Positions 33,680 through 41,764 of a stretch of 64,000 nt of DNA are shown here, one piece after another. Source of the stretch: Neobacillus terrae (GTDB lineage Bacteria; Bacillota; Bacilli; Bacillales; Cytobacillaceae); the NCBI RefSeq assembly GCF_011393025.1, contig NZ_JAAOEO010000020.1, positions 16,416 through 80,415 of the forward strand, read 5' to 3'. The position numbers were made by a program, and so were the translations under genes. Within the stretch, counting starts at the first letter, position 1; each line of letters opens with the position of its first letter. A model generated the notes under the pieces. The model did not search any database. It was not told the DNA's origin and saw nothing but the letters and a program-made list of their open reading frames with translations.

Positions 33680-33970
33680 TTAAACTCCAAGGACATTTAA
33701 TGACTGGCGCAAACCCTCAAGAGCAAACCCCCTAAGATAACGGAAAGCAAATAAGGCGATAATCGGTGAAAAATCTATCGGCCCAAGTGGGGGAATAAAT
33801 CTTCTAAAGAATCCTAAATAAGGTTCGACTAGCCTGTAAACCCAAGCACCAAGTTTAGATTTTTGAAATTGAGGAAACCATGAACCAAAAATAGATATTA
33901 AGATCAACCAATAATAAATTTCAAAAACATATCGTCCAATTTCTAAAATAGCAGAACCCAAATAAATCAC
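33680..33970 (-). CDS. YggT family membrane protein
   Basis: A 96-residue, two-helix protein with the YggT/YlmG signature (IFGSWFPQF, then VEPYLGFFRRFIPPLGPIDFSPIIALF). In Bacillus the classical ylmG lies in the division gene cluster; here the gene stands alone, so it may be a second copy. The start is ambiguous: the GTG at 33970, or the TTG at 33961 following AGGTGA. Function of the family (possibly membrane or division related) is not settled. Confidence 0.85.
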   Translation of the reverse strand: MIYLGSAILEIGRYVFEIYYWLILISIFGSWFPQFQKSKLGAWVYRLVEPYLGFFRRFIPPLGPIDFSPIIALFAFRYLRGFALEGLRQSLNVLGV

Positions 33971-34108
33971 CTATCTAATTATATTTTGTTTATCCTCGAT
34001 ATATAGTATATACGTTCTTGTCCTAAAAAAGTTTCAAATTATTCTTTTTTAAGAAAGCGATACTCTATCTATTAACAAAAGTTATGGTATTAAAACTAAT
34101 ATGTAAAT

Positions 34109-34154
34109 AAAAAAGGGTAAAGAATCAAATAATGATTCTTTTACCCTTTTTTTT
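34109..34154 (-). terminator. Terminator of the MerR-VWA operon
   Basis: A 17-19 bp stem (AAAGGGTAAAGAATCA / TGATTCTTTTACCCTTT) and long T-runs. Confidence 0.9.
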
Positions 34155-35415
34155 AGTTTCTCCGTTTTCTCCGAGATGCTTGCAGGTTGCTTGCGTATAC
34201 ATCTTTTATAAGGCTTCGTTCTTCTTGTTTTATATCATGGGAAAGGGTCTCTTTTAATTCTTCAATTTCCATCATACTTTCCTTCATTTCAAAATCATAG
34301 TTGCTAGAAAGCTTTTCAAAAGAACTCATATCGATAGAGTGAACCGCTTCGAAATTATGATCCTCAAAATGACGGATGGCTTCACGTTTAACTTTCGACT
34401 CCATGAGGCGCTGGACACTTTTGACTACGTCATGATTAATTTGGACATCATCCATTTCCGAATCTGCGACTAGTGGAAGGGTAAGATGGGTGCTTTGCTG
34501 ATTTTTAGTTCCTTCATGATCGGTGAACTCCAAAGTGAGAGTAAGATTTTTCGATTCTATTTGTGTGCCTTTTTCATCTGTAAAAATTCCAATAATTATT
34601 TCCTGTTCCTCAAACACATTACCAATGTAAATAGTGCCATTTGCGTCTTCGGTATACTCGTTTAGGTTGCTGCTTCGCTGAAGACCTTTTGGAAGTTGAA
34701 TGGATAGCTTTGCGCTTTTCATAGTCAGAGAAGCAAGAGTTTGAAGTTCTGCAGTCAGGATGCTTTCAAGTTTCTTCATAGAATTTAAGTGGTAAAACAT
34801 TCCGCCAGAGCTTGTTGCGATGCTTTCCATAAAGAAACTGTTATAGTCAGTGCCAACACCAATGGTTGAGATGCTAGTTCCGCCGTTGCGGTAGCCTTTT
34901 ACAATAGTAGCAAGGTCGTCAATTTCTGTAATGCCTTCATTTGCCTCGCCGTCACTAAGAAGAATCATTTTAACATGATGCGTTTTTAGAAGGGCTTTTG
35001 AAATTTGTCTATATGCCTGTTCCAACCCGTCGCTGACATTGGTTGTACCGCCAGTATCCATAGCGCGGATTCGATCTTTGATTATAAACCGTTCGTTTCT
35101 AGTAATAGGGGAGAGCGGATACTCGATGCGGGCAATATGGTCAAAAGAAACAATACCAATTTCGTCTCCGTCACGCATCATATCGACGAGCTTTTCAGAT
35201 GCCTTTTTAACAAAATCCAACTTGCTGGCAGAAGCTTCAGCTATTCGGGAATCCTCCGCTAAACCGTCCATGCTGCCCGAACGGTCAATAACGAGCAGAA
35301 TAGCAACCGGTTTATTTTCAATGGATGGAGGGGCAGGAGGTGTAATTTCAACACTTAAATGATTTAATCCTTCGATGTGTTCCATCTTGTTTTTTGCCCA
35401 TTTGTAAGTCAGCAT
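34153..35415 (-). CDS. von Willebrand factor A domain protein
   Basis: A 420-residue cytoplasmic protein. Residues about 35-215 form a VWA domain with the MIDAS motif VIDRSGSMD (D-x-S-x-S), the threonine in GGTTNVSDG near residue 122 and the Asp in LLSDGEAN near residue 155. After it comes a beta-rich stretch and a helical, charged C-terminus. VWA proteins bind metal and partner proteins; this one has no signal or membrane segment. It starts at an ATG with GGGAGAG upstream, 12 bases after the merR stop, forming a two-gene operon. Specific role unknown. Confidence 0.88.
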   Translation of the reverse strand: MLTYKWAKNKMEHIEGLNHLSVEITPPAPPSIENKPVAILLVIDRSGSMDGLAEDSRIAEASASKLDFVKKASEKLVDMMRDGDEIGIVSFDHIARIEYPLSPITRNERFIIKDRIRAMDTGGTTNVSDGLEQAYRQISKALLKTHHVKMILLSDGEANEGITEIDDLATIVKGYRNGGTSISTIGVGTDYNSFFMESIATSSGGMFYHLNSMKKLESILTAELQTLASLTMKSAKLSIQLPKGLQRSSNLNEYTEDANGTIYIGNVFEEQEIIIGIFTDEKGTQIESKNLTLTLEFTDHEGTKNQQSTHLTLPLVADSEMDDVQINHDVVKSVQRLMESKVKREAIRHFEDHNFEAVHSIDMSSFEKLSSNYDFEMKESMMEIEELKETLSHDIKQEERSLIKDVYASNLQASRRKRRN

Positions 35416-35427
35416 TCCAATCTCTCC

Positions 35428-35859
35428 CTATTCTTCAACAATTTTTTTTACTGCTGCTACAATCTTTTCTTTCTTTTTTGCATCATAATGGGAACTGATT
35501 TGCAGAATGACCTCCGAATGGAGTTTGATTTGTTCCATTTCTGCCGGTTCATAGGCAATGGCTTCAAAAAGTTTTTCTGGAGTGAAATTAGGCATTTGAT
35601 GGCCAATCCTTTTGATTCGTTCAGGTTCCATTTGCTGAAGTTCTTTTTGTATATCGGCAAGCTTTTGCCCTGTTTTGCTCATCGTCCGGATTGCCCTAAA
35701 ATAATCTAGGTGCTTTTTTGTATACATACGCCTGTTACCGATAAGCTCTAAATCAGGTACCATTCCAATTTGTGTATAGTACCGAACCATACGCAATGTT
35801 GCTTCTGTGTCACCTTCGCTTTGAAGCTGCTCCACAATCTCCTGGGCTGTGAATCCCAT
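35428..35859 (-). CDS. MerR family transcriptional regulator
   Basis: A 143-residue protein with an N-terminal MerR winged helix (TLRMVRYYTQIGMVPDLELIGNRRMYTKKHLDYFRAI) followed by a helical region (about residues 60-140) that could be a dimerisation or effector segment; there are no cysteines, so it is not a metal sensor of the usual kind. ATG 35859 has GGGGGA seven bases upstream; an in-frame TTG six bases earlier abuts that site. First gene of an operon with the VWA gene; two overlapping palindromes lie just upstream, so autoregulation is likely. Confidence 0.9.
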   Translation of the reverse strand: MGFTAQEIVEQLQSEGDTEATLRMVRYYTQIGMVPDLELIGNRRMYTKKHLDYFRAIRTMSKTGQKLADIQKELQQMEPERIKRIGHQMPNFTPEKLFEAIAYEPAEMEQIKLHSEVILQISSHYDAKKKEKIVAAVKKIVEE

Positions 35860-35871
35860 TGTCAATCCCCC

Positions 35872-35912
35872 TAGTTACAGTGAACTGTTATAGTTACAGT
35901 TTACTGTAACTA
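35872..35912 (-). promoter_or_regulatory. Tandem palindromic operators before merR-VWA
   Basis: Positions 35891-35912 are a perfect 9-4-9 palindrome (TAGTTACAG...CTGTAACTA). Positions 35872-35892 are an imperfect second copy (TAGTTACAG...CTGTTATA). Confidence 0.75.
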
Positions 35913-36002
35913 TATCCTATTCGTCAACTATAATTTTCCAGAAAAAAGTCATACTTTTTACTAGTGTTCCATTTGCTTATTAAATTTGGAAAAAAATAGG
36001 TC

Positions 36003-36031
36003 TGTAAGCGCTAACAAATTTATTGTATAAT
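36003..36031 (+). promoter_or_regulatory. Candidate cre site overlapping a promoter
   Basis: TGTAAGCGCTAACA (36003-36016) fits the CcpA consensus TGWAANCGNTNWCA at every position. TATAAT at 36026-36031 is a good -10; the -35 would lie within the cre, consistent with repression. Confidence 0.6.
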
Positions 36032-36068
36032 ACAATTAGATTAATAATTTGAGAATAGGTGATTCATT

Positions 36069-36311
36069 ATGGAAATGGGTTTCATTTCTAAGGTAGAGAA
36101 TATTTTAAGTAAAGATTCCAACGTGAAAATAGGCTGGGAGGAAAGTAATCAAGAAATCTATTTATTATGGAAAAACGGTAATAATGAGGGCCGGCTGCTT
36201 CTGGAAAAGGTAGATGAACAAAAACAAGGGAGCCGTCAGCTGTATTGGACATCATTTTTAAAGGGAATAGAGGAAAGAATTCGTCAAACTCAGCATAGAA
36301 CTTGCTGTTGA
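36069..36311 (+). CDS. Hypothetical protein, 80 residues
   Basis: The ATG has AGGTGA six bases upstream. The product begins MEMGFISKVENILSKDSNVK and contains a central LLWKNGNNEGRLLLEKV stretch; it is soluble, with a Cys-Cys C-terminus. No family is recognised. It sits behind a promoter with a perfect-fit cre site, suggesting catabolite control. Coding is supported by ribosome site, promoter and composition. Confidence 0.6.
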   Translation: MEMGFISKVENILSKDSNVKIGWEESNQEIYLLWKNGNNEGRLLLEKVDEQKQGSRQLYWTSFLKGIEERIRQTQHRTCC

Positions 36312-36399
36312 CTTTACAAGGCTGCCACTTTAGGGCAGCTTTTAATCTGGAAAAAAAGGTGTTTTGGATTTCAATGGTGTATATAATTTTAAGGTCCTT

Positions 36400-36442
36400 A
36401 AAAAAACTCCTTAAAGGTTTTTTTCCTTTAAGGAGTTTTTTT
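36400..36442. terminator. Strong bidirectional terminator
   Basis: AAACTCCTTAAAGG / CCTTTAAGGAGTTT (14 bp, perfect) with long A/T runs, between convergent genes. Confidence 0.9.
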
Positions 36443-37170
36443 AAAAGAAAAGTGATCAAGAATTAATGAAGCTAAGAGACCGAGAGCAGCTATTAAACCG
36501 GTCATTGGGCCGCTGTCTTCATAAGCTTCCGGCATCATTGTGGAAGCGATCATCGCGATGATTCCTCCTCCAGCAAAAGCGGCGATAGCGGACATAACAT
36601 TTTCCGAAGCTCCATCTAAAAAGAAATATCCTTCCCAGGATGCAAGGGTAGATATAGCGAGAACAGCAATCCAAAGCAGGAAAATCTTTTTCTTCGAATA
36701 ACCGCTGTTTTTCATACCAACCGTGCTCGATAATCCTTCAGGAATATTACTTATAAAAATAGCGATAACCAAGAGGAAACTTACGGATTCTTGTTCCAGC
36801 AGACTCGCACCAATCATAATGGATTCAGGATAGCATCCATTATCATTCCCACAAAAATGGCAAGACCTCCACCTTCGGCAGCTTTATGCCCGGACCGTTT
36901 TCTATGAAAGGCACCCCTTTTCGAAACTACATAATCAAAGATCGTAAAAACCAACGCACCTGATACAAATCCGATACTTGTTGGTGTAATGCCTCCATCT
37001 TTAACTGCGTCACCAAGCAGTTCATATGAGGCCGCACCAATTAAAACACCTGTACCAAATGCCATAATTAATCCAATTATTTTTTTGGGGATGGAGATAA
37101 ACATATACACTAAGGCGCCTAAAAGCACCCCAGAGCCTGAAATCGCAACCCACATCGCCGCAGACCACAT
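36428..37170 (-). pseudogene. ZIP family metal transporter, frameshifted
   Basis: Two adjoining frames encode one ZIP transporter. The upstream frame (37170 down) gives helices and GMIMDAI then stops after ILNPL; the next frame continues IMIGASLLEQ, ISNIPEGLSST and AFAGGGIIAMIASTMMPEAYEDSG. The normal sequence would read D-A-I-P-E-S-I-M-I-G. A single missing base in the GATTCAGGATAG stretch near 36827-36830 explains the shift. The proline-glutamate pairs that bind metal lie around the break. Either the gene is inactive or the base is a sequencing error. Confidence 0.82.
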
Positions 37171-37352
37171 TTATATCTCTCCTTACAAAAATCAACTACC
37201 CCTTACTTTCTTAGATAAACGTAAAATTAGAGAAACCATGAAGGAGTGAGGCTAGAGTTGTCTAGTTTTAAAAAAATTTTTTAAAATTTGATTCTATAAA
37301 TTTTACCAATAATGTAAAGTAATAATTAAAATGAATCTGAGAGGGATCGGCA

Positions 37353-38483
37353 TTGAAAGAAAACTATGAAGTTGTAATAGTAGGGGCAGGTTCAATGGGC
37401 ATGGCTGCTGGCTATTATATATCAAAATTAGGAATTAACACATTGCTTCTTGATAGGAATAACCCGCCTCATGAGAATGGAAGCCATCATGGAGAGACTA
37501 GAATCATTCGTCATGCCTATGGAGAAGGAAGTGTATATGTTCCGCTAGCTCTTCGTGCTCAAAAGCTTTGGAAGGAACTTGAGGAAGAATCGGGGATAAA
37601 TTTATTCGCATCAACTGGGGTGCTTTCAGCAGGACCGCCAAATTCATCTTTTATAGAAGGAGTAATTAAGAGTGCAAAAGAGCATTCGTTACCCATAGAG
37701 GTACTTTCAAGTGAGGAAATAAGAGAAAATTGGGCCGGATTTACCTTGCCGGAGGAGTATATTGGCTGTATTGAGCGGAGCTCCGGAGTGTTATTTAGTG
37801 AAAGTTGTATCAGAGCCTTTAAGAAGCTTGCACAGCTGCATGGAGCAATAATAAAACCATATACGATAGTTAAAAATATTGAACTTTGCTCCAGTGGCGC
37901 TGTGATAACTACAAATGAAAATACCTATTATGCTGATGCTGTGGTTATTTCCGCGGGAGCATGGGCGCAAAAATTTTTAAGCAATCTTGGAAAAGGGACG
38001 ATGCTCCAGCCTGTTCGCAAAACGGTTTCCTGGTTTGAATGTGACCGTAGACAATTTTCTGCAAAAGCTTTTCCTGCATTTACTGTAGACTGTCTTCATT
38101 CACACTATTATGGTTTTCCGGATTTTAATGGTAAAGGAATAAAAGTCGGGCGTCATGATGGCGGTGAAAAAATAGATCCTGATAAGAAGATAATGCCTTA
38201 CGGTTTTTATCCAAAAGATGAAGGAGATGTACGTTCTTTTTTAAAGAAATTTATCCCCTTAGGAAACGGAAGACTATTAAAAGGAAGCACATGCTTTTAT
38301 ACACTAACAAAAGATGAAGACTTTATTATCGATCGCGATATGCAGTTCCCCAATGCCATAATTGCAGCTGGATTTTCTGGACATGGTTTTAAGTTTTCCA
38401 GTGTAATTGGTGAAATTATCGCAGATTTAATTGTTAAAGGAAAAACTAATCACGACTTGTCTGCCTTTAAAATCGATAGATAA
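37353..38483 (+). CDS. FAD-dependent amine oxidase (MSOX / N-methyltryptophan oxidase family)
   Basis: A 376-residue flavoenzyme. VVIVGAGSMGMAAGYYISK at the N-terminus binds FAD, GSHHGETRIIRHAYGEG (residues 43-59) is the family flavin segment, and KGSTCFYT has Cys314 at the position that forms the covalent flavin link in monomeric sarcosine oxidase. These enzymes oxidise secondary or N-methyl amino acids, releasing formaldehyde and hydrogen peroxide. TTG start with GAGAGGGA upstream. Next to the MFS, HAL-like and hut genes, it could demethylate or oxidise an N-methylated histidine-like compound; that is inference. Confidence 0.88.
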   Translation: MKENYEVVIVGAGSMGMAAGYYISKLGINTLLLDRNNPPHENGSHHGETRIIRHAYGEGSVYVPLALRAQKLWKELEEESGINLFASTGVLSAGPPNSSFIEGVIKSAKEHSLPIEVLSSEEIRENWAGFTLPEEYIGCIERSSGVLFSESCIRAFKKLAQLHGAIIKPYTIVKNIELCSSGAVITTNENTYYADAVVISAGAWAQKFLSNLGKGTMLQPVRKTVSWFECDRRQFSAKAFPAFTVDCLHSHYYGFPDFNGKGIKVGRHDGGEKIDPDKKIMPYGFYPKDEGDVRSFLKKFIPLGNGRLLKGSTCFYTLTKDEDFIIDRDMQFPNAIIAAGFSGHGFKFSSVIGEIIADLIVKGKTNHDLSAFKIDR

Positions 38484-38592
38484 CTTTAATTTATTGCAGC
38501 AATATTGTGCTATTAATTCGAATGATATTCTAGAGCCATTTTTTGGTACACTCATTATAATTTACCTAACTAATGTAAAATTCTAAAACTAT

Positions 38593-38606
38593 TGTAAGCG
38601 CTTTAA
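38593..38606 (+). promoter_or_regulatory. Candidate cre site upstream of the MFS-HAL genes
   Basis: TGTAAGCGCTTTAA matches the CcpA consensus except one base. It lies about 110 bases before the MFS gene. A weak CodY-like stretch (AAATTTCAGAATAGT, three mismatches) lies at about 38660. Confidence 0.5.
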
Positions 38607-38701
38607 CGAAACTTAACAGGGGAGGAAAGAAAAAATACATGAGAGTAAGTGCTTTTGTAAATTTCAGAATAGTCAAATAAAAATTTTAGGAGGTAATTTT
38701 A

Positions 38702-40078
38702 GTGAGTAATCAAAAGGTAATTTTAATAGATGATGCACCATTAAATAAGTTTCATTTTCGAATCACTGCCTTGACATTTGGAGCTAATTTTTCTGATGGT
38801 TATGCACTAGGTATCATCGGAATGGCCCTTTCCCTTCTTGGACCCCAAATGAAGCTGGGGCCACTTTGGAATGGCTTACTAGGAGCATCAGCCCTGATTG
38901 GCCTCTTTTTCGGGAGTCTGTTACTAGGAGGACTATCTGATAAAATTGGCAGACAAAAAATATTCCTTACAAACTTTATCATCATTACTGTTGCGTCAGC
39001 CCTCCAATTTTTTGTACAGGATCCACTTACACTTTTCATTTTGAGGGTCTTAATTGGGTTTGCATTGGGTGGTGACTATGCGGTAGGTTCAACGCTGCTT
39101 GCAGAGTTTGCGCCAAAGAAGTACAGGGGAGTACTACTGTCATCTTTAAACGTACTTTGGACGGTAGGATATGTTATTTCAAATGTTATCGGCTACTATC
39201 TTGGTAAAACTGGACCAGATTCATGGCGCTGGATGCTTGTTAGTGCTGCTGTGCCGGCTATTATTGTACTTGTTTTAAGAATTGGTACCCCAGAATCACC
39301 GCGCTGGCTTCTAATGATGGGGAGAAAAGAAGAAGCATATGAAATTATTAGAAAATATCTAGGTGCAAATATAGTAATGGATGAAAATGTTTCTGCGGAT
39401 AAGGAATCCTCTGTTCGTTCAACAGAATTATTTAATAAGCATCATTGGAGACGCACTGCTTTTGGTGGCTTGTTTTATGTGTGTCAGGTCATTCCTTACT
39501 TCGCTATTTACACATTTTTACCTACCATTTTGGAAAAGATGGGCTTTACGGAAACATTCGGGGTGGATATGTTTTTGAATATATTCCTGCTCGTCGGCGC
39601 AATTGCAGGGTTATGGTGCACTGAGAAACTGTCGCGAAGAGGTTTTACTATCTATTCTTTCGTCATTCTAACAGTTACATTATTCATTCTAAGTGTTTTG
39701 CCTGCCGGGTCCTATACGGCAGCCATTGTTATTTTTTCAATCTTTACTTTTGTCATGTCTGCAGCCTCAAACCTAACTTTGGTATATCCAGCTGAACTAT
39801 TCCCGACTGAGATCCGGGGCACGGGAGTAGGCGTGGTTACAGCAATAAGTCGTGTGGGATCTGCGATAGGGACATTTTTATTGCCCGTCAGCGTTAACTC
39901 TTTCGGCTTGGTTCCTTCCATGATCGGAATGTCGATCGTCCTGCTAATCGGGACAATCGTTTCCATTGCTTGGGCACCAGAGACAAAATCGTTGGCTTTG
40001 AATGAAGCAAGCAATCCAGTGGGCGATAATGCGCTGAAATTTCAAGGACAAATGCCTTCGGCTGAAATAAAAAACTGA
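38702..40078 (+). CDS. MFS transporter, sugar-porter-like
   Basis: A 458-residue, 12-helix transporter. LGGLSDKIGRQK (motif A), PESPRWLLMMGRKEEA after helix 6 and a PETKSL-type end are sugar porter family signatures shared with aromatic acid and niacin transporters. RBS AGGAGG lies upstream of the GTG. It precedes the HAL-like gene by 46 bases and probably imports the substrate of that enzyme. A putative cre site is upstream, so catabolite repression is likely. Substrate not known; histidine betaine or urocanate-like compounds are possible from context only. Confidence 0.88.
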   Translation: MSNQKVILIDDAPLNKFHFRITALTFGANFSDGYALGIIGMALSLLGPQMKLGPLWNGLLGASALIGLFFGSLLLGGLSDKIGRQKIFLTNFIIITVASALQFFVQDPLTLFILRVLIGFALGGDYAVGSTLLAEFAPKKYRGVLLSSLNVLWTVGYVISNVIGYYLGKTGPDSWRWMLVSAAVPAIIVLVLRIGTPESPRWLLMMGRKEEAYEIIRKYLGANIVMDENVSADKESSVRSTELFNKHHWRRTAFGGLFYVCQVIPYFAIYTFLPTILEKMGFTETFGVDMFLNIFLLVGAIAGLWCTEKLSRRGFTIYSFVILTVTLFILSVLPAGSYTAAIVIFSIFTFVMSAASNLTLVYPAELFPTEIRGTGVGVVTAISRVGSAIGTFLLPVSVNSFGLVPSMIGMSIVLLIGTIVSIAWAPETKSLALNEASNPVGDNALKFQGQMPSAEIKN

Positions 40079-40124
40079 AAAAGCTTCATGCTTTATATTT
40101 CCTAATAGGGAAGAAGGTTGAAAG

Positions 40125-41684
40125 ATGAACGTCATAGATACCCTGCCGCATCCAAAACAGATTCACGAAGTAACTCTGGGAAAAAATGATATTTCCCTAA
40201 ATGAAATTATTGCAATAGCAAGATATAAAGCAAAAGTTTGTTTTGGTCAGGAGTACCGAGAGAGAGTTCTTACTTCAAGGAAAGTTATTGAGAGATTTCT
40301 CAGTGAAAATCGTGCTATATATGGCGTAACCACTGGATTTGGAAGCAATATTTCAGAAAGTATTTCATTAACTGATGCCCAAACCCTCCAACAAAATATT
40401 ATCAGGTCACATGCCGTTTCCGTTGGTGAACCTTTAGAAGAAGAGGTTGTTAGAGCCATTCAAGTGATCATTCTTATTAATTTGGGACATGGTTATTCAG
40501 GTATTCGTCTGGAGGTGCTCGAACTTATAGCGTCGATGTTAAATGAAGGTGTGTTTCCATATGCTCCAGGTGAAGGTTCTGTTGGCTACTTATCACCCGA
40601 AGCTCATATGGCTTTAGTATTAACAGGCGAGGGAAAGGCCTGGTTCCAAGGTAAACTGCTCCCGGGTAGAGAGGCATTAAACCTCGCAGGTTTACATCCT
40701 TTAATCTTAAGCAGTAAAGAAGGACTGGCTTTAACAAGCGGTACTACCTCAGTTACGGCACTTGCTGCTCTGGCCTTATACAACGGGATACAGTCAGTAA
40801 AAATGGCTGATTTAGCGGCTGCTATGTCTTTAGAAGTTTTAAAAGGAACCATAAAAGCCTTCGACCCTCGTACACATCAAGTAAAAAAGCACGAAGAACA
40901 GGCTAAAACAGCAGGAAACATTGTTAGAATTCTTAAGGAAAGTGAAATTACTGAAATATATAAAAATTATCGACTTCAGGATGCATTAAGCTTAAGATGT
41001 ATACCACAGGTTCACGGGGCGGTAAAAAAGTCTATAAAGGATGCCAAATTTTCCATTATGAATGAAATTGGATCTGTAAGCGATAATCCTATTATTTTTT
41101 CAGAAGATGAGGGTACCACTTTGATGGGGGGCAATTTTGACGGAACATATGTAGGGATTTCTTCAGACCATATGACCATTGCTTTTGCCAATCTAGCAAA
41201 AATATCTGAAAGAAGAATTGATCGCCTGCTTAACTATCATGTTAGTGAGCTTCCAAGTTTTCTGGTCATGCATCCTGGTTTAAATAGCGGTTATATGATT
41301 CTTCAATACACAGCTGCAGGGTTATTAAATGAAATAAGAACAATGTCCCATCCGGCAACGGTAGATAATATACCAACCTGTGCCAACCAGGAGGATTTAG
41401 TAAGCTTTGCGTATTTTGCTTCCAAGAAGGCATGGCAAGCCTCAAAGAAAATGGAGTTTATTCTTGCTATAGAAATTCTTGCTGCTACCCAGGCAATGGA
41501 ATTTCATCAGCCACTAAAACCATCGCCTGTAACAGGTGATATTCACAAATTAGTCAGAAGCAGAGTCCCTGCCGTAACAGAGGATCGCTATTTTTATACT
41601 GATATTCAAAGTGTTAATGAAATGGTACATGAAGGAGAAATCCTTGAATGTGTCGAAATGATGATTGGAGAAATTGAATGGTAA
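40125..41684 (+). CDS. Histidine ammonia-lyase homologue lacking the MIO triad
   Basis: A 519-residue member of the aromatic amino acid lyase fold. YGVTTGFGSN (with Tyr66), NSGYMILQYTAAGLLNE, HPATVDNIPTCANQED and the C-terminal RSRVPAVTEDR match HutH. However, the canonical G-S-V-G-A-S-G-D-L-x-P-L is here GSVGYLSPEAH (from residue 151): Ala-Ser-Gly, which cyclises into the MIO cofactor, is absent. The usual N-G-T of the LALxNGT motif is S-G-T (residues 205-207). Normal HutH chemistry needs MIO, so the reaction must differ. As far as I recall, ergothionase is a MIO-less relative that eliminates trimethylamine. Linked to hutUIG through the regulator at 41765. Confidence 0.85.
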   Translation: MNVIDTLPHPKQIHEVTLGKNDISLNEIIAIARYKAKVCFGQEYRERVLTSRKVIERFLSENRAIYGVTTGFGSNISESISLTDAQTLQQNIIRSHAVSVGEPLEEEVVRAIQVIILINLGHGYSGIRLEVLELIASMLNEGVFPYAPGEGSVGYLSPEAHMALVLTGEGKAWFQGKLLPGREALNLAGLHPLILSSKEGLALTSGTTSVTALAALALYNGIQSVKMADLAAAMSLEVLKGTIKAFDPRTHQVKKHEEQAKTAGNIVRILKESEITEIYKNYRLQDALSLRCIPQVHGAVKKSIKDAKFSIMNEIGSVSDNPIIFSEDEGTTLMGGNFDGTYVGISSDHMTIAFANLAKISERRIDRLLNYHVSELPSFLVMHPGLNSGYMILQYTAAGLLNEIRTMSHPATVDNIPTCANQEDLVSFAYFASKKAWQASKKMEFILAIEILAATQAMEFHQPLKPSPVTGDIHKLVRSRVPAVTEDRYFYTDIQSVNEMVHEGEILECVEMMIGEIEW

Positions 41685-41696
41685 GAAGATTAGAAG

Positions 41697-41738
41697 CTTT
41701 TTTGCTCTGGAAGACAGAGTGAAAAAGCTTCCTTTTTT
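41697..41738 (+). terminator. Terminator after the HAL-like gene
   Basis: GAAGCTTTTT-x-GCTCTG pairs with CAGAGTGAAAAAGCTTC, then a T-run; it separates the lyase from the regulator. Confidence 0.85.
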
Positions 41739-41764
41739 ATAATAATCAAGAAGGAGGCTTGCCA

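Noticed and set aside
40125..41684. Missing Ala-Ser-Gly in the HAL homologue as a frameshift or sequencing error
   Set aside because: The deletion is in whole codons and flanking residues stay in frame and conserved, so it looks genuine.
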